Assembly: GCA_016212185.1 (NCBI GenBank)
Contig: JACRGX010000026.1
Coordinates: forward strand, 1-37,883
Length of the DNA: 37,883 nucleotides
Source of the DNA: Nitrospirota bacterium
GTDB lineage: Bacteria > Nitrospirota > Thermodesulfovibrionia > UBA6902 > DSMQ01
Direction: 5' to 3'
Both the position numbers and the translations under genes were made by a program. Every line of letters starts with the position of its first letter. Positions within the stretch are counted from its first letter, which is position 1. Shown here piece after piece: positions 14,894-23,144 of this stretch. A model generated the notes under the pieces. The model had not been told where the DNA came from and did no database searches. It saw nothing but the letters and a program-made list of their open reading frames with translations.

Positions 14894-14922
14894 ATTATTG
14901 ATTAAACGCTTTGTATTGTCAA
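14894..14922 (-). promoter_or_regulatory. Promoter of the DUF4258/DUF2283 module
   Basis: On the minus strand, TTGACA (14922-14917), 17 bases, AATAAT (14899-14894). Both hexamers and the spacer length equal those of the PIN module promoter at 13859-13887, and the upstream 14 bases are identical. Confidence 0.75.
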
Positions 14923-14992
14923 GGTATTTTTGTATTTTAAAAACAGGCATAATTACAAATTAGTGGGTCTGTTTTGGGGAATTGCCTCTTTT

Positions 14993-15021
14993 TTGCATTT
15001 TCCCCCTATTAGTGATATTTT
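14993..15021 (+). promoter_or_regulatory. Candidate promoter placing the transcript start on the lpxB ATG
   Basis: TTGCAT (14993-14998), 17 bases, TATTTT (15016-15021). The start codon at 15028 lies 7 bases after the -10, and no ribosome-binding site is present, so a leaderless message is possible. Confidence 0.45.
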
Positions 15022-15027
15022 ATTCAG

Positions 15028-16158
15028 ATGTCTAAACGGCTCATGATTTGCGCGGGCGAGGCGTCGGGGGAGCTTTACGGCGCTTTGTTAAGCAGGGAGA
15101 TTAAAAATAAATGGCATGATGTTGAGATAACCGGCATAGGCGGAAGCCGCATGAAAGAAGAGGGCGTAAAGCTGATTGCCCCCATATCCAGCGCCATCGG
15201 CATTACTGAGGTCCTAAAACACCTATGGGAAATAAGGGAAGTATTTAATAAAGCAAAACAGGCTTTAGTTGATAACCGCCCTGACGTCCTGGTCCTCATT
15301 GACTATCCTGACTTTAATCTTGCGCTTGCAAAAAAAGCAAAGGCTTTAAACATTCCCATTTTTTACTATGTCAGCCCGCAGGTGTGGGCGTGGAGGAGCG
15401 GCCGGGTGAAGAAAATCGCCGCTCTCGTAAATAAAATGGCTGTGCTGTTCCCTTTTGAAGCGGATATTTATAAAAACGCAGGGCTTCAGGCTGAATTTGT
15501 CGGGCATCCGGTTGCAGAGACAATGGATTTTAATTTTACAAAAGAGGAATTAAAACAAAAACTCGGGCTTGCTCCTGACAAACCTGTAATCACCCTTCTT
15601 CCGGGGAGCAGGCCGGCAGAAATAAAAAAGCACATGCCTGTTCTTCGGGAAACTGCGGAAATGCTGCACAGGGAACTGCCTGATATTCAGATTATCATTC
15701 CGCTTGCGCAGGAGAGCAGTCTGACGGGAGAGATGCTCCCTCATTATGTTACAGTTGTAAAAGGCAGGACCAGGAAGTCTGTCGCTTGCTCTGAGGTTTC
15801 AGCCGTTGCATCAGGCACTGCAACGCTCGAGACGGCGCTCCTATGCACGCCGATGGTGGTATTTTATAAACTTTCGCCATTAACGCATTTTTTTGCTAAA
15901 CTGTTAATCAAGGTGAAATTTATTTCCCTTGTAAATATTCTCTCAGGCCGGGAGGCTGTAAAGGAATTGATTCAGGCAAAAGCCACAGCGGGAAATATTT
16001 TTTCAGAGATTAAAAAAATCCTGCGTGATGATAAATACAGGCAGGAGATGATTGTGAATTTAAACAGGATTAAAGAACTTATGGGAAAAAAGACGGCATC
16101 CGCAAGGGTGGCTGTAATGATAGGAGAACTGGCAGGGTGGAACGATACAAGCGCTTAA
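15028..16158 (+). CDS. lpxB: Lipid-A-disaccharide synthase
   Basis: LpxB joins UDP-2,3-diacylglucosamine and lipid X to the tetra-acyl disaccharide precursor of lipid A at the inner membrane. Its 376 residues show ICAGEASGELYGA, GIGGSRM, LVLIDYPDFNLALAKKAK, YYVSPQVWAWRSGR, FVGHPVAE, LPGSRPAEIKKH and VASGTATLETAL, all family motifs. It heads the lpxB-msbA-waaA-lpxK-yjbQ cluster, and its end overlaps msbA by 22 bases. No Shine-Dalgarno sequence precedes ATG 15028. It follows directly on the TA island, so the island boundary lies in the 180 bases upstream. Confidence 0.96.
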   Translation: MSKRLMICAGEASGELYGALLSREIKNKWHDVEITGIGGSRMKEEGVKLIAPISSAIGITEVLKHLWEIREVFNKAKQALVDNRPDVLVLIDYPDFNLALAKKAKALNIPIFYYVSPQVWAWRSGRVKKIAALVNKMAVLFPFEADIYKNAGLQAEFVGHPVAETMDFNFTKEELKQKLGLAPDKPVITLLPGSRPAEIKKHMPVLRETAEMLHRELPDIQIIIPLAQESSLTGEMLPHYVTVVKGRTRKSVACSEVSAVASGTATLETALLCTPMVVFYKLSPLTHFFAKLLIKVKFISLVNILSGREAVKELIQAKATAGNIFSEIKKILRDDKYRQEMIVNLNRIKELMGKKTASARVAVMIGELAGWNDTSA

Positions 16159-17885
16159 TAAGTTATCTTAAACCGTACTGGTGGATTATGGCGATAGCCG
16201 GTGTGTTCAGCCTTGTGACCTCTGCTATCACAGGCGCAATGGCGTGGTACATCAAGCCCGTCATTGACGGCGTGGCTAAAGATACCGGTGTAATATCAAT
16301 GTACCTGCTTGCTTATTCCGGATTTTTTATTTTCAAAGGTATTTTTGCCTTTGTCCATTCATTCCTGATGCGCATAGTCGGCGCAAAGGTAGTGAGGGAC
16401 ATAAGAGAGCAGATTTTTAAAAAACTTATTGCCCTTCCGATGAATTTTTATGTCCAGAACACTTCAGGCGAAATCATCTCAAGGACGATTAATGATTCCA
16501 ACACGCTTCAGGGGCTTTTGGGGTATGCGGTAAAGGATGTTCTGGTTGAAGGTGCTACATTTATCGTCCTCCTGACAGTTGCCTTTATAAGGCGATGGGA
16601 CCTTGCAGTACTGGCAACGATAATTCTGCCGTTTTCTTTTTATTTCATTGATAAATTCGGTAAGAAACTGAGAAAGATTGCCAAGAAAACTCAGGAGCAG
16701 GTGTCAGGGCTTATCGTCAGGCTTACTGAAAGCATATCAGGAATGAAGATGATTAAGGCTTTTTTGCAGGAGAAACTTCACATAGACAAGTTTCAGGAAG
16801 AAAATAAAAATTATTACAGGATATCCGTAAAAGGCGCGCGCACAACTGAATATTCGGTTTTGCTTCATGAAATCATTACGGGATTGGGTACGGTGGGCAT
16901 GTTGTTTTACGGTTTTTATCTTGTGAATAAGGGCGAGATGACGCTCGGGGAATTAATATCTTTTTCTGCCGCGGTAGGCCTGATATATACTCCGCTTAAA
17001 AGGCTCGGCGCCGCCAACAACAGCCTTCAGCAGGCGAGCGCGTCGGCGGAGAGGATTTTTTACCTCATAGACCAGGAGCCTGAAATTGACGGGAAGGCAG
17101 AACTCCCTCAGATTAATGATGGGATAGCGTATAACGACGTGGTATTTTTTTATCCCGGCACTGAGAAAAAGGTTTTAAACGGCGTTAGTTTTAGCGTTAA
17201 GAAGGGCGGGCTTGTCGCGATAGTCGGCAGGAGCGGCGCCGGAAAGACAACGCTTGTTGACATGCTTCCGAGGTTTTACCGCCCGTCAAGCGGTAATATA
17301 ACGATTGACGGCATGGACATTAATGACGTTACCCTTGAATCCCTCCGCCTGAAAATAGGCATTGTGAGTCAGGATGTCGTGCTTTTTAATGAAACCGTCA
17401 GGGAAAATATCGCATTTGGGAAATCCGGTGAATCCGATGAAAAAATAATAGAGGCTGCAAAGGCGGCTTACGCTCATGATTTTATAAAGGATATGCCTAA
17501 GGGCTATGACACGGTTATTGGAGAAAGAGGCGTAAAACTTTCAGGCGGGCAGAAGCAGAGGATATCCATTGCAAGGGCGCTGCTTAAAAATCCTCCCATT
17601 CTCATTCTTGATGAAGCAACATCGTCTCTTGATACCGCATCAGAGGTTATTGTTCAGAAGGCGCTTGATAATCTGATGACAAACAGGACTACGTTTGTTA
17701 TCGCGCACAGGCTGTCCACAGTGAGAAAGGCGGATAAAATACTGGTTCTTGATGAAGGGAAGATTGCAGAATCGGGCGCGCATGAGGAACTCCTCTCACG
17801 GGACGGCATATATAAGGTACTCTACAAAACGCAGATAGAGGGGAAACTATTTCAGGACGCGGGGAAAGATGCTCCTGCTGTATAA
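16137..17885 (+). CDS. msbA: Lipid A export ABC transporter MsbA
   Basis: This 582-residue half-transporter has six membrane segments in residues 1-310 and an ATPase domain behind them: Walker A GRSGAGKT (364-371), Q-loop SQDVVLF, signature LSGGQKQR (468-475), Walker B ILILDE (488-493) and the switch His in IAHRLSTV. It flips core-lipid A across the inner membrane; the assignment to lipid A rests on its place between lpxB and waaA. The start is GTG 16137 with AGGAG 10 bases upstream; it overlaps lpxB by 22 bases and waaA by 17 bases. Confidence 0.95.
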   Translation: MERYKRLISYLKPYWWIMAIAGVFSLVTSAITGAMAWYIKPVIDGVAKDTGVISMYLLAYSGFFIFKGIFAFVHSFLMRIVGAKVVRDIREQIFKKLIALPMNFYVQNTSGEIISRTINDSNTLQGLLGYAVKDVLVEGATFIVLLTVAFIRRWDLAVLATIILPFSFYFIDKFGKKLRKIAKKTQEQVSGLIVRLTESISGMKMIKAFLQEKLHIDKFQEENKNYYRISVKGARTTEYSVLLHEIITGLGTVGMLFYGFYLVNKGEMTLGELISFSAAVGLIYTPLKRLGAANNSLQQASASAERIFYLIDQEPEIDGKAELPQINDGIAYNDVVFFYPGTEKKVLNGVSFSVKKGGLVAIVGRSGAGKTTLVDMLPRFYRPSSGNITIDGMDINDVTLESLRLKIGIVSQDVVLFNETVRENIAFGKSGESDEKIIEAAKAAYAHDFIKDMPKGYDTVIGERGVKLSGGQKQRISIARALLKNPPILILDEATSSLDTASEVIVQKALDNLMTNRTTFVIAHRLSTVRKADKILVLDEGKIAESGAHEELLSRDGIYKVLYKTQIEGKLFQDAGKDAPAV

Positions 17886-19242
17886 TTTTCTCTCCACTTT
17901 AGCGCTGCTGATTTATCTGCCGGGGCTGATATTTAAAAAAGGACCTGCCGACAGGCTCAGATATTTGAGCGAGCGTTTAGGCATATCTCAATATGCGGCT
18001 GCGGATGTATGGATTCATGCGGTTTCAGTGGGCGAGGTCATAGCCTGCCTGCCGTTTTTAAAACAGCTTAAAAAAGAATTTCCTAATATGAAGATTGTTT
18101 TTTCCACGACGACTTATACGGGACAGGGTGTTGCGCTTGAAAAATTCCCCGAGGCAGACAGGATTATGTATATGCCGTGGGACTCGGCGCTGTGTGTCGG
18201 CAGGGCTGTTAAACTTTTGGCTCCTAAAATTTTTGCAACTATGGAGACGGAGCTTTGGCCGCAGTTATTTAAAAAATTAAAAGACAGAGGCTCACACATA
18301 GTTGTCATAAACGGAAGAATTTCCAGCAATTCATTCAAGGGCTATAAACGCATAAGACCATTCATAAAAAAAGTCTTAACGTATGTTGATGTTTTTTATA
18401 TGCAGGGTAAGAATGATGCCGAAAGGATTATTATGCTTGGGGCAGGGCAGAAGAAGGTAAGCGTTACCGGGAATTTTAAATTTGATATAAATCTCCCTGC
18501 GATTAAGCATGAAAAGACATGGATAGATAATATTGAAGGACGCATACTTGTGGCAGGCAGTACGCATAGGGGCGAGGAGGAAATCATCCTGGAGGCCTTT
18601 AAGCTCATTAGGGAGAGTATACCGGATTTAAAACTTATACTTGCGCCGAGGCATCCTGAGAGATTTCAGGAAGCTGAAGATATTTTGAGGAAGAAAGGGT
18701 TTAATTTTATCAGAAGGACGGAGATTGAAAAAAGGGTTCAAGGGTTCAAGGGTTCAAGGGTTCAAGCGATTGAAGAAGAAAAGGGGCAAGGGTCAAACGG
18801 CGAGGGTCAAGGGGTCAAGGGGTCAAGGGGTCAAGAAGAAAAAAAGGGGGAGGCGTATGATGTGGTTCTTCTTGATACTATCGGAGAGCTGCCGGAAGTT
18901 TACTCTGCTGCAACTGTGGTGTTTGTCGGCGGAAGCCTTCTTCCCCATGGAGGGCATAATATCATGGAGCCTGCCTATTGGGCTAAGCCGGTTATTTTCG
19001 GCCCCCACATGGATAATTTTATGATTGCAGAGGAATTTTTAAAACAGGACGCCGCATTAATGGTCAGAGGCTCAGGGGGTATGGCTAATACAGTCAGGGA
19101 TTTATTACAATATTCTGATAAGGCAAAAGAGATGGGACAAAGGGCAAAGGTTATTACTGAAAACAATACAGGCGCAGTTAAAAAAGCCGTTGAGCTTATA
19201 CGGAACATGCTGCATGAGGCAGGGCATCGTGGGACCGTTTAG
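17869..19242 (+). CDS. waaA: 3-deoxy-D-manno-octulosonic acid (Kdo) transferase
   Basis: WaaA attaches Kdo to lipid IV-A. Visible are the N-terminal GT-B half with VWIHAVSVGEV, FSTTTYTGQ, ATMETELWPQL and VVINGRIS, and the C-terminal half with APRHPERF, LLDTIGELPEVY and FVGGSLLPHGGHNIMEPAYW. At 457 residues it is longer than the usual 420-430. The excess lies at residues about 289-325 and is written by tandem GGGTTCAA/GGGGTCAA repeats, between RRTEIEK and YDVVLLDTIGEL, a loop of the C-terminal domain. The frame and all motifs survive, so activity is likely. Confidence 0.94.
   Translation: MLLLYNFLSTLALLIYLPGLIFKKGPADRLRYLSERLGISQYAAADVWIHAVSVGEVIACLPFLKQLKKEFPNMKIVFSTTTYTGQGVALEKFPEADRIMYMPWDSALCVGRAVKLLAPKIFATMETELWPQLFKKLKDRGSHIVVINGRISSNSFKGYKRIRPFIKKVLTYVDVFYMQGKNDAERIIMLGAGQKKVSVTGNFKFDINLPAIKHEKTWIDNIEGRILVAGSTHRGEEEIILEAFKLIRESIPDLKLILAPRHPERFQEAEDILRKKGFNFIRRTEIEKRVQGFKGSRVQAIEEEKGQGSNGEGQGVKGSRGQEEKKGEAYDVVLLDTIGELPEVYSAATVVFVGGSLLPHGGHNIMEPAYWAKPVIFGPHMDNFMIAEEFLKQDAALMVRGSGGMANTVRDLLQYSDKAKEMGQRAKVITENNTGAVKKAVELIRNMLHEAGHRGTV
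18732..18834 (+). repeat. GGGTTCAA and GGGGTCAA tandem arrays inside waaA
   Basis: The first block (18732-18766) has four GGTTCAAG units of 8-9 bases. After a short Glu-rich spacer the second block (18785-18834) has GGGTCAA units, three of them perfect. The products are VQGFKGSRVQA and GQGVKGSRGQ peptides. The octamer is the same word as in nnr at 2180-2217. Confidence 0.92.
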
Positions 19243-20233
19243 TTCAATATACAATATGATTCTTTCAGTCAGGGAATTTTTGTATAAAACATCACTGAAA
19301 GATTCAAAGAGACTTCCCTCAAAGGTTGTGAGCATAGGGAATCTCACGCTCGGCGGCACCGGCAAGACGCCTGCTGTAATAGCCCTTGCACAGGCAGCAA
19401 AAAAAAGGGGATTTAAACCGTGCGTGCTTACCAGGGGGTACAGGGGCAAGATGAAAACACCATGCATGAAAAGCATAGGCAATGAGCCGTGTCTGAATAC
19501 CCATTTGGCAGGGGATGAACCAGTTTTAATGACATACAGGCTGCCGGATATTCCTGTTGTAATAGGCAGGAACCGTTATTTTGCAGGGATGTCAGCAATT
19601 AACGAAACAGGGAAAGATGCAATCAACATTTTTATTTTGGACGATGGCTTTCAGCACTGGGCGCTGTACAGGGATCTGGACATTCTTCTTATTGATGCTA
19701 CAAACCCGTTTGGGAACAATAAGTTGTTTCCTGAAGGGATATTAAGGGAGCCGCTGAAATCAATGAGCCGGGCGGATATAATAGTGCTTACGAAAACTGA
19801 TGCCGCAAGCCGTGCGCAGATGGACGCGCTTATTTTAAAGATAAAAAGGTATAATCCGCATGCGCCGTTGTACCCTTCATCCCATATGCCGGTGTCTTTT
19901 GTGAATGCAAAGGGGACTGTCAGGGACATTGACTTTATAAATAAAAAAAGAGTTTATGCTTTTTCCGGCATTGCAAACCCTATGCATTTTAAAACATCAT
20001 TGACTGCAATAGGGGCAGAAGTAGTAAAATTTAATTCGTTCAGGGATCATTATAAATACAGACAACAGGATATAGACATGATTATGGAGACTGCAGGGGG
20101 GCTTGAAATTATCACAACCGAAAAAGATCTCGTAAAACTCATGGAGTTAAATCTGCCTGAGAAAATATTTGCGCTGAGAATAGACTTTTCCGTTGATAAG
20201 GCATTTTATGACGATATCTTTGGGAGGATGTAA
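19214..20233 (+). CDS. lpxK: Tetraacyldisaccharide 4'-kinase
   Basis: LpxK phosphorylates the 4'-position of the lipid A disaccharide at the inner membrane. The P-loop is in SIGNLTLGGTGKTP, followed by LTRGYRGK, GDEPVLMTYRLP, ILDDGFQHW and LFPEGILREPLKSMSRAD, all typical. ATG 19214 is chosen (339 residues) because family proteins start just before an amphipathic helix of the type SIYNMILSVREFLYK. A TTG at 19190 would add 8 residues. It overlaps waaA by 29 bases; no separate ribosome-binding site is obvious. Confidence 0.94.
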   Translation: MRQGIVGPFSSIYNMILSVREFLYKTSLKDSKRLPSKVVSIGNLTLGGTGKTPAVIALAQAAKKRGFKPCVLTRGYRGKMKTPCMKSIGNEPCLNTHLAGDEPVLMTYRLPDIPVVIGRNRYFAGMSAINETGKDAINIFILDDGFQHWALYRDLDILLIDATNPFGNNKLFPEGILREPLKSMSRADIIVLTKTDAASRAQMDALILKIKRYNPHAPLYPSSHMPVSFVNAKGTVRDIDFINKKRVYAFSGIANPMHFKTSLTAIGAEVVKFNSFRDHYKYRQQDIDMIMETAGGLEIITTEKDLVKLMELNLPEKIFALRIDFSVDKAFYDDIFGRM

Positions 20234-20637
20234 TGTTAAAGACGATTAATATAAGGACCAAGGCAAAAAATGAGTTTGTTGACATAACACAGGATATTCA
20301 TGATACAGTCAGCGAATCAAATATAAAAACAGGGATGTGTTATGTCTATGTACCGCATACAACGGCCGGCATTACGATAAATGAAGGCGCAGACCCCTCT
20401 GTTGTAAAAGATATTCAGGCAACGCTGAGCAAACTGGCGCCGGTTGATTCCAATTATTCCCATGCCGAGGGGAATTCAGATGCGCATATAAAATCATTGC
20501 TTACCGGGCTATCGGAAGTTATTGTTATTGATAACGGGAGACTTATCCTCGGGACCTGGCAGTCCATATTTTTCTGTGAATTTGACGGCCCGAGAAACAG
20601 AAGGGTCATTGTTAAAATTATCGGCGATAAGGGATGA
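20233..20637 (+). CDS. yjbQ: YjbQ/UPF0047 family protein
   Basis: The 134-residue protein contains CYVYVPHTTAGITINEGADPSV, NYSHAEGNSDAHIKS and LILGTWQSIFFCEFDGPRNRRV, the signature of the UPF0047/YjbQ fold with its His cluster. Members show weak thiamine-phosphate synthase activity in vitro; the true role is open. It overlaps the lpxK stop (TAATG, one base) with GGGAGG 6 bases upstream, so it is translated from the LPS operon although unrelated to LPS. Confidence 0.92.
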   Translation: MLKTINIRTKAKNEFVDITQDIHDTVSESNIKTGMCYVYVPHTTAGITINEGADPSVVKDIQATLSKLAPVDSNYSHAEGNSDAHIKSLLTGLSEVIVIDNGRLILGTWQSIFFCEFDGPRNRRVIVKIIGDKG

Positions 20638-20660
20638 TCCGGCAGATAACCGAAGAAATC

Positions 20661-20731
20661 GTTCAAATTGTTCAAGTCGTTCAAACTGTTTTAACGTTGA
20701 ACAATGTTGAACAATGTTCAACCGCTTGAAC
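20661..20731. repeat. GTTCAA / TTGAAC word repeats between yjbQ and the nuclease-like gene
   Basis: GTTCAA-type words on the left (20661-20688) face TTGAACAATGTTGAACAATGTTCAA and CTTGAAC on the right (20697-20731), so the segment can fold on itself. The gene behind it has no ribosome-binding site, and the repeat ends 8 bases before its ATG. Confidence 0.75.
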
Positions 20732-20738
20732 TTTCATT

Positions 20739-21590
20739 ATGGACAGCCCAATTTCCGAAACAGCAAGCCTCAGAAAAGAAATAAAACGCCTGAGGCGCCT
20801 GCTCCGCTCCATCACCCCTGACCTAAAGACAATGCTTTCCAGAAGGGGATTCTATATATACAAAAAAGAGCCTGAAGATGATTTGCTCGTTCCTTCAAAC
20901 ACCGCATTGCTCAGGCAATTTTATGCGCATTTGAAAAAATATTCTTTCAGATTGTTTTTGAGGGATGTCATTAAATGGCAGGAATCATTTTCAGTAAAAG
21001 ACGTTGCAAGATATGCAACAGAAGAGGTCACACGCCGGTATGCCGGATTTCTGGTAAAGGCGCGCCTTGCTGAATCGCTTAAGGAGAATAAGGAGAGGTA
21101 TCATTTTATTAAAAGACCAATAAAGAGTTTCGGGGAAACGCTTGAGTGGTTTATGGCAAAACTGATAGAGAAAGAATTCGGCGCCGAGGTTGTTTGGGGG
21201 GTAAAATTTAAAAGACCTAAAGTCGGCGGCGATTATGACCTTATAGCAAAGATTGACTCATCACTGCTTTACATGGAAGTAAAATCATCTCCTCCGAAGC
21301 AGATTTACGACAAGGGAATTACAGCCTTTATTGACAGAATAATGGACCTTGCCCCTGACGTCTCAATTTTTTTTGTTGACACGGAATTAAGGATGAAGGA
21401 TAAGATAGTCCCGATGTTTGAGGCTGAATTAAGAAGGCGTTATAAGAAAATGATACCGGTGGAGAGGGTTGAGAGAGAACTCTTTCATATAAACAGAAAA
21501 ATCTTTATAATAAATTCAAAAGAATGCATAGAATCAAACATTCAAACGGCGCTGAATTACAGCATATTCAGAAAACCTGAAGTTATTTGA
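20739..21590 (+). CDS. Unrecognised protein with PD-(D/E)xK nuclease-like core
   Basis: I do not recognise this 283-residue protein by name. Visible are an N-terminal basic coiled-coil-like helix (10-35), a winged-helix-like middle with FLVKARLAESLKENKERYHFIKR (104-126) and a C-terminal region with ETLEWFMAKLIEKEFGAEVVWG, then GGDYDLIA (D165/D167) and LYMEVKSS (E180-x-K182). That E...D...ExK order is the PD-(D/E)xK nuclease active site. It could be a DNA repair, restriction-like or RNA-processing enzyme. It is followed 12 bases later by a four-cysteine mini-protein. No Shine-Dalgarno precedes ATG 20739. The nuclease fold is probable; the role is unknown. Confidence 0.7.
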   Translation: MDSPISETASLRKEIKRLRRLLRSITPDLKTMLSRRGFYIYKKEPEDDLLVPSNTALLRQFYAHLKKYSFRLFLRDVIKWQESFSVKDVARYATEEVTRRYAGFLVKARLAESLKENKERYHFIKRPIKSFGETLEWFMAKLIEKEFGAEVVWGVKFKRPKVGGDYDLIAKIDSSLLYMEVKSSPPKQIYDKGITAFIDRIMDLAPDVSIFFVDTELRMKDKIVPMFEAELRRRYKKMIPVERVERELFHINRKIFIINSKECIESNIQTALNYSIFRKPEVI

Positions 21591-21602
21591 CCGGAGGGCT
21601 TA

Positions 21603-21791
21603 ATGTCATCTAAAGATATTTGCATAGTCTGCGCCTGGAGGGCTGACTGCAAAAAAAAATTCACAGTAAGCGGTAAAGATATCAGGTGTCCTGATTTTAC
21701 AAGGGATGTTTCTTTGACAGATAGAGAGGCAGATAGAGATAGAGAAACAGATAGAGAATCAGGAAACGATAAAGACAGGCATAAGGGATAA
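21603..21791 (+). CDS. Small four-cysteine protein with repeat-derived tail
   Basis: The 62-residue protein has Cys at 7, 10, 16 and 29 (CIVCAWRADC, then RCPDFTRD), suitable for one zinc or an iron-sulfur cluster. Residues 37-62 are an Asp/Arg/Glu string written by AGATAGAGA repeats, so the natural protein probably ended near residue 36. GGAGG lies 6 bases before ATG 21603, and the gene is 12 bases behind the PD-(D/E)xK-like gene, implying co-expression. No name can be given. Confidence 0.75.
   Translation: MSSKDICIVCAWRADCKKKFTVSGKDIRCPDFTRDVSLTDREADRDRETDRESGNDKDRHKG
21716..21760 (+). repeat. AGATAGAG repeats at the 3' end of the four-cysteine gene
   Basis: GACAGATAGAG-AGGCAGATAGAG-ATAGAG-AAACAGATAGAG form an irregular 6-12 base array. 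It is read as DREADRDRETDRES. Confidence 0.8.
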
Positions 21792-21845
21792 CTTTAGTTT
21801 TAATAGCAGAATAAATAAGTTAATACTATTCACTGATTACCGATT

Positions 21846-23099
21846 ATGAAAGACATGCTTGGACGTGAAGAGGTTTTGAGTGTTGAAGATGCAAGAGGGC
21901 TGATTTTTAAATCAGCGGATTTTACTCTGCCCCATGAGATTGAAATACGGATTGAAAATTCGTTGAACAGGATTTTATCAAGGGATATTGTATCCCATGA
22001 GAATCTCCCGCCATTTGCCCGCTCTACCGTTGACGGTTTTGCCGTAAGGGCGTCAGATACATTCGGCGCTGCAGAGACAGCTCCTGCATATCTTAGTGTT
22101 ACACACGAAATTCTGATGGGTGAAGAGCCTGCATTTAATTTAGCTGCAGGTGATGCCTCAGGGATTTCAACAGGCGGGATGCTTCCGAAAAATGCCGATG
22201 CAGTTGTAATGCTTGAGCATTGCTGCACAGTAAGCGGAAAATTAATTGAGGTGTTGAGACCTGCTGCGCCTGGAGAAAATGTAATTCAGGCAGGAGAGGA
22301 CTGCAAAAGCGGAGATTTAATCTTAAAAAAAGGACACGGGCTCAGGCCTCAGGACATCGGCGTGCTTGCCGGCACCGGCATTATAAAGGTATGGATTTAT
22401 GAAAAGCCTGTGGCGGCGATTATCTCAACAGGCGATGAAGTGGCGCCGCCGTCCGGCCATATAACGACGGGAAAGATAAGAGATATAAACTCATATGTCC
22501 TTGCAGGAATGGTTGAAACTGCAGGGGGGACGCCTGTTAATAAGGGAATATTTCCTGACAATTTTGATTTACTGAAAGAGGTCTTAGAGGATTCATTTAA
22601 AGAATCAGACCTAATAATTATTTCCGGCGGAAGCTCTGTAGGCGCAAAAGACCTTACGGCAAGATTGATAAACAGCTTCGGGAAGCCGGGTATTCTTTTT
22701 CACGGTGTTTCCGTCAAGCCGGGCAAGCCGATAATTTACGGCATTGCAAACGGCAGGCCTGTATTTGGACTTCCCGGTCATCCTGTGGCAATAACAGTGT
22801 GTTTTGAGCTTTTTATACTGCCTGTCCTGATGATGCTTACCGGAGAAAAGGACAGCCTATACAGGGAAATAAAAAAAACAGTCAGGGCAAGGCTCTCAAA
22901 AAATATATCAACCGGTTCAGGAAGGGAAGAGCATATAAGGGTTATGCTTGAAGAAAGAGACGGCGAAATCTGGGCGGTTCCTGTTTTAGGCAAATCCGGG
23001 CTTATCACAACCCTTGTAAAAGCCGACGGCATGATCATGATACCTTTGCATAAGACAGGACTTCAGCAGGGCGCCGAGGTTGATGTTGAATTGTTTTAA
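21846..23099 (+). CDS. moeA: Molybdopterin molybdotransferase MoeA
   Basis: MoeA inserts molybdate into adenylylated molybdopterin. The 417 residues show LPPFARSTVDGFAVRASD (residues about 55-72), GISTGGMLPKNADAVVMLEH, GENVIQAGEDC, ISTGDEV, RDINSYVLAGM, ISGGSSVGAKD, FHGVSVKPGKPIIYG and GLPGHPVA, the whole MoeA fold. No clear ribosome-binding site is present before ATG 21846; ATG 21855 is an alternative. A second MoeA-type gene follows after 45 bases in the same direction. Such tandem pairs are common where tungsten- and molybdenum-enzymes are both made. Confidence 0.95.
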   Translation: MKDMLGREEVLSVEDARGLIFKSADFTLPHEIEIRIENSLNRILSRDIVSHENLPPFARSTVDGFAVRASDTFGAAETAPAYLSVTHEILMGEEPAFNLAAGDASGISTGGMLPKNADAVVMLEHCCTVSGKLIEVLRPAAPGENVIQAGEDCKSGDLILKKGHGLRPQDIGVLAGTGIIKVWIYEKPVAAIISTGDEVAPPSGHITTGKIRDINSYVLAGMVETAGGTPVNKGIFPDNFDLLKEVLEDSFKESDLIIISGGSSVGAKDLTARLINSFGKPGILFHGVSVKPGKPIIYGIANGRPVFGLPGHPVAITVCFELFILPVLMMLTGEKDSLYREIKKTVRARLSKNISTGSGREEHIRVMLEERDGEIWAVPVLGKSGLITTLVKADGMIMIPLHKTGLQQGAEVDVELF

Positions 23100-23144
23100 T
23101 TTTTAGTTTATTGAAAACAGATATTTAAATCCGGAGGCGCAAGC

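Noticed and set aside
18732-18834. Regularly spaced repeats resembling a CRISPR array
   Set aside because: The units are 8 bases, directly tandem, without spacers, and are translated in frame within waaA. No cas gene is in the window.
21792-21845. Molybdenum cofactor riboswitch before moeA
   Set aside because: Only 54 bases without stable stems; the sequence is AT-rich with repeat words.
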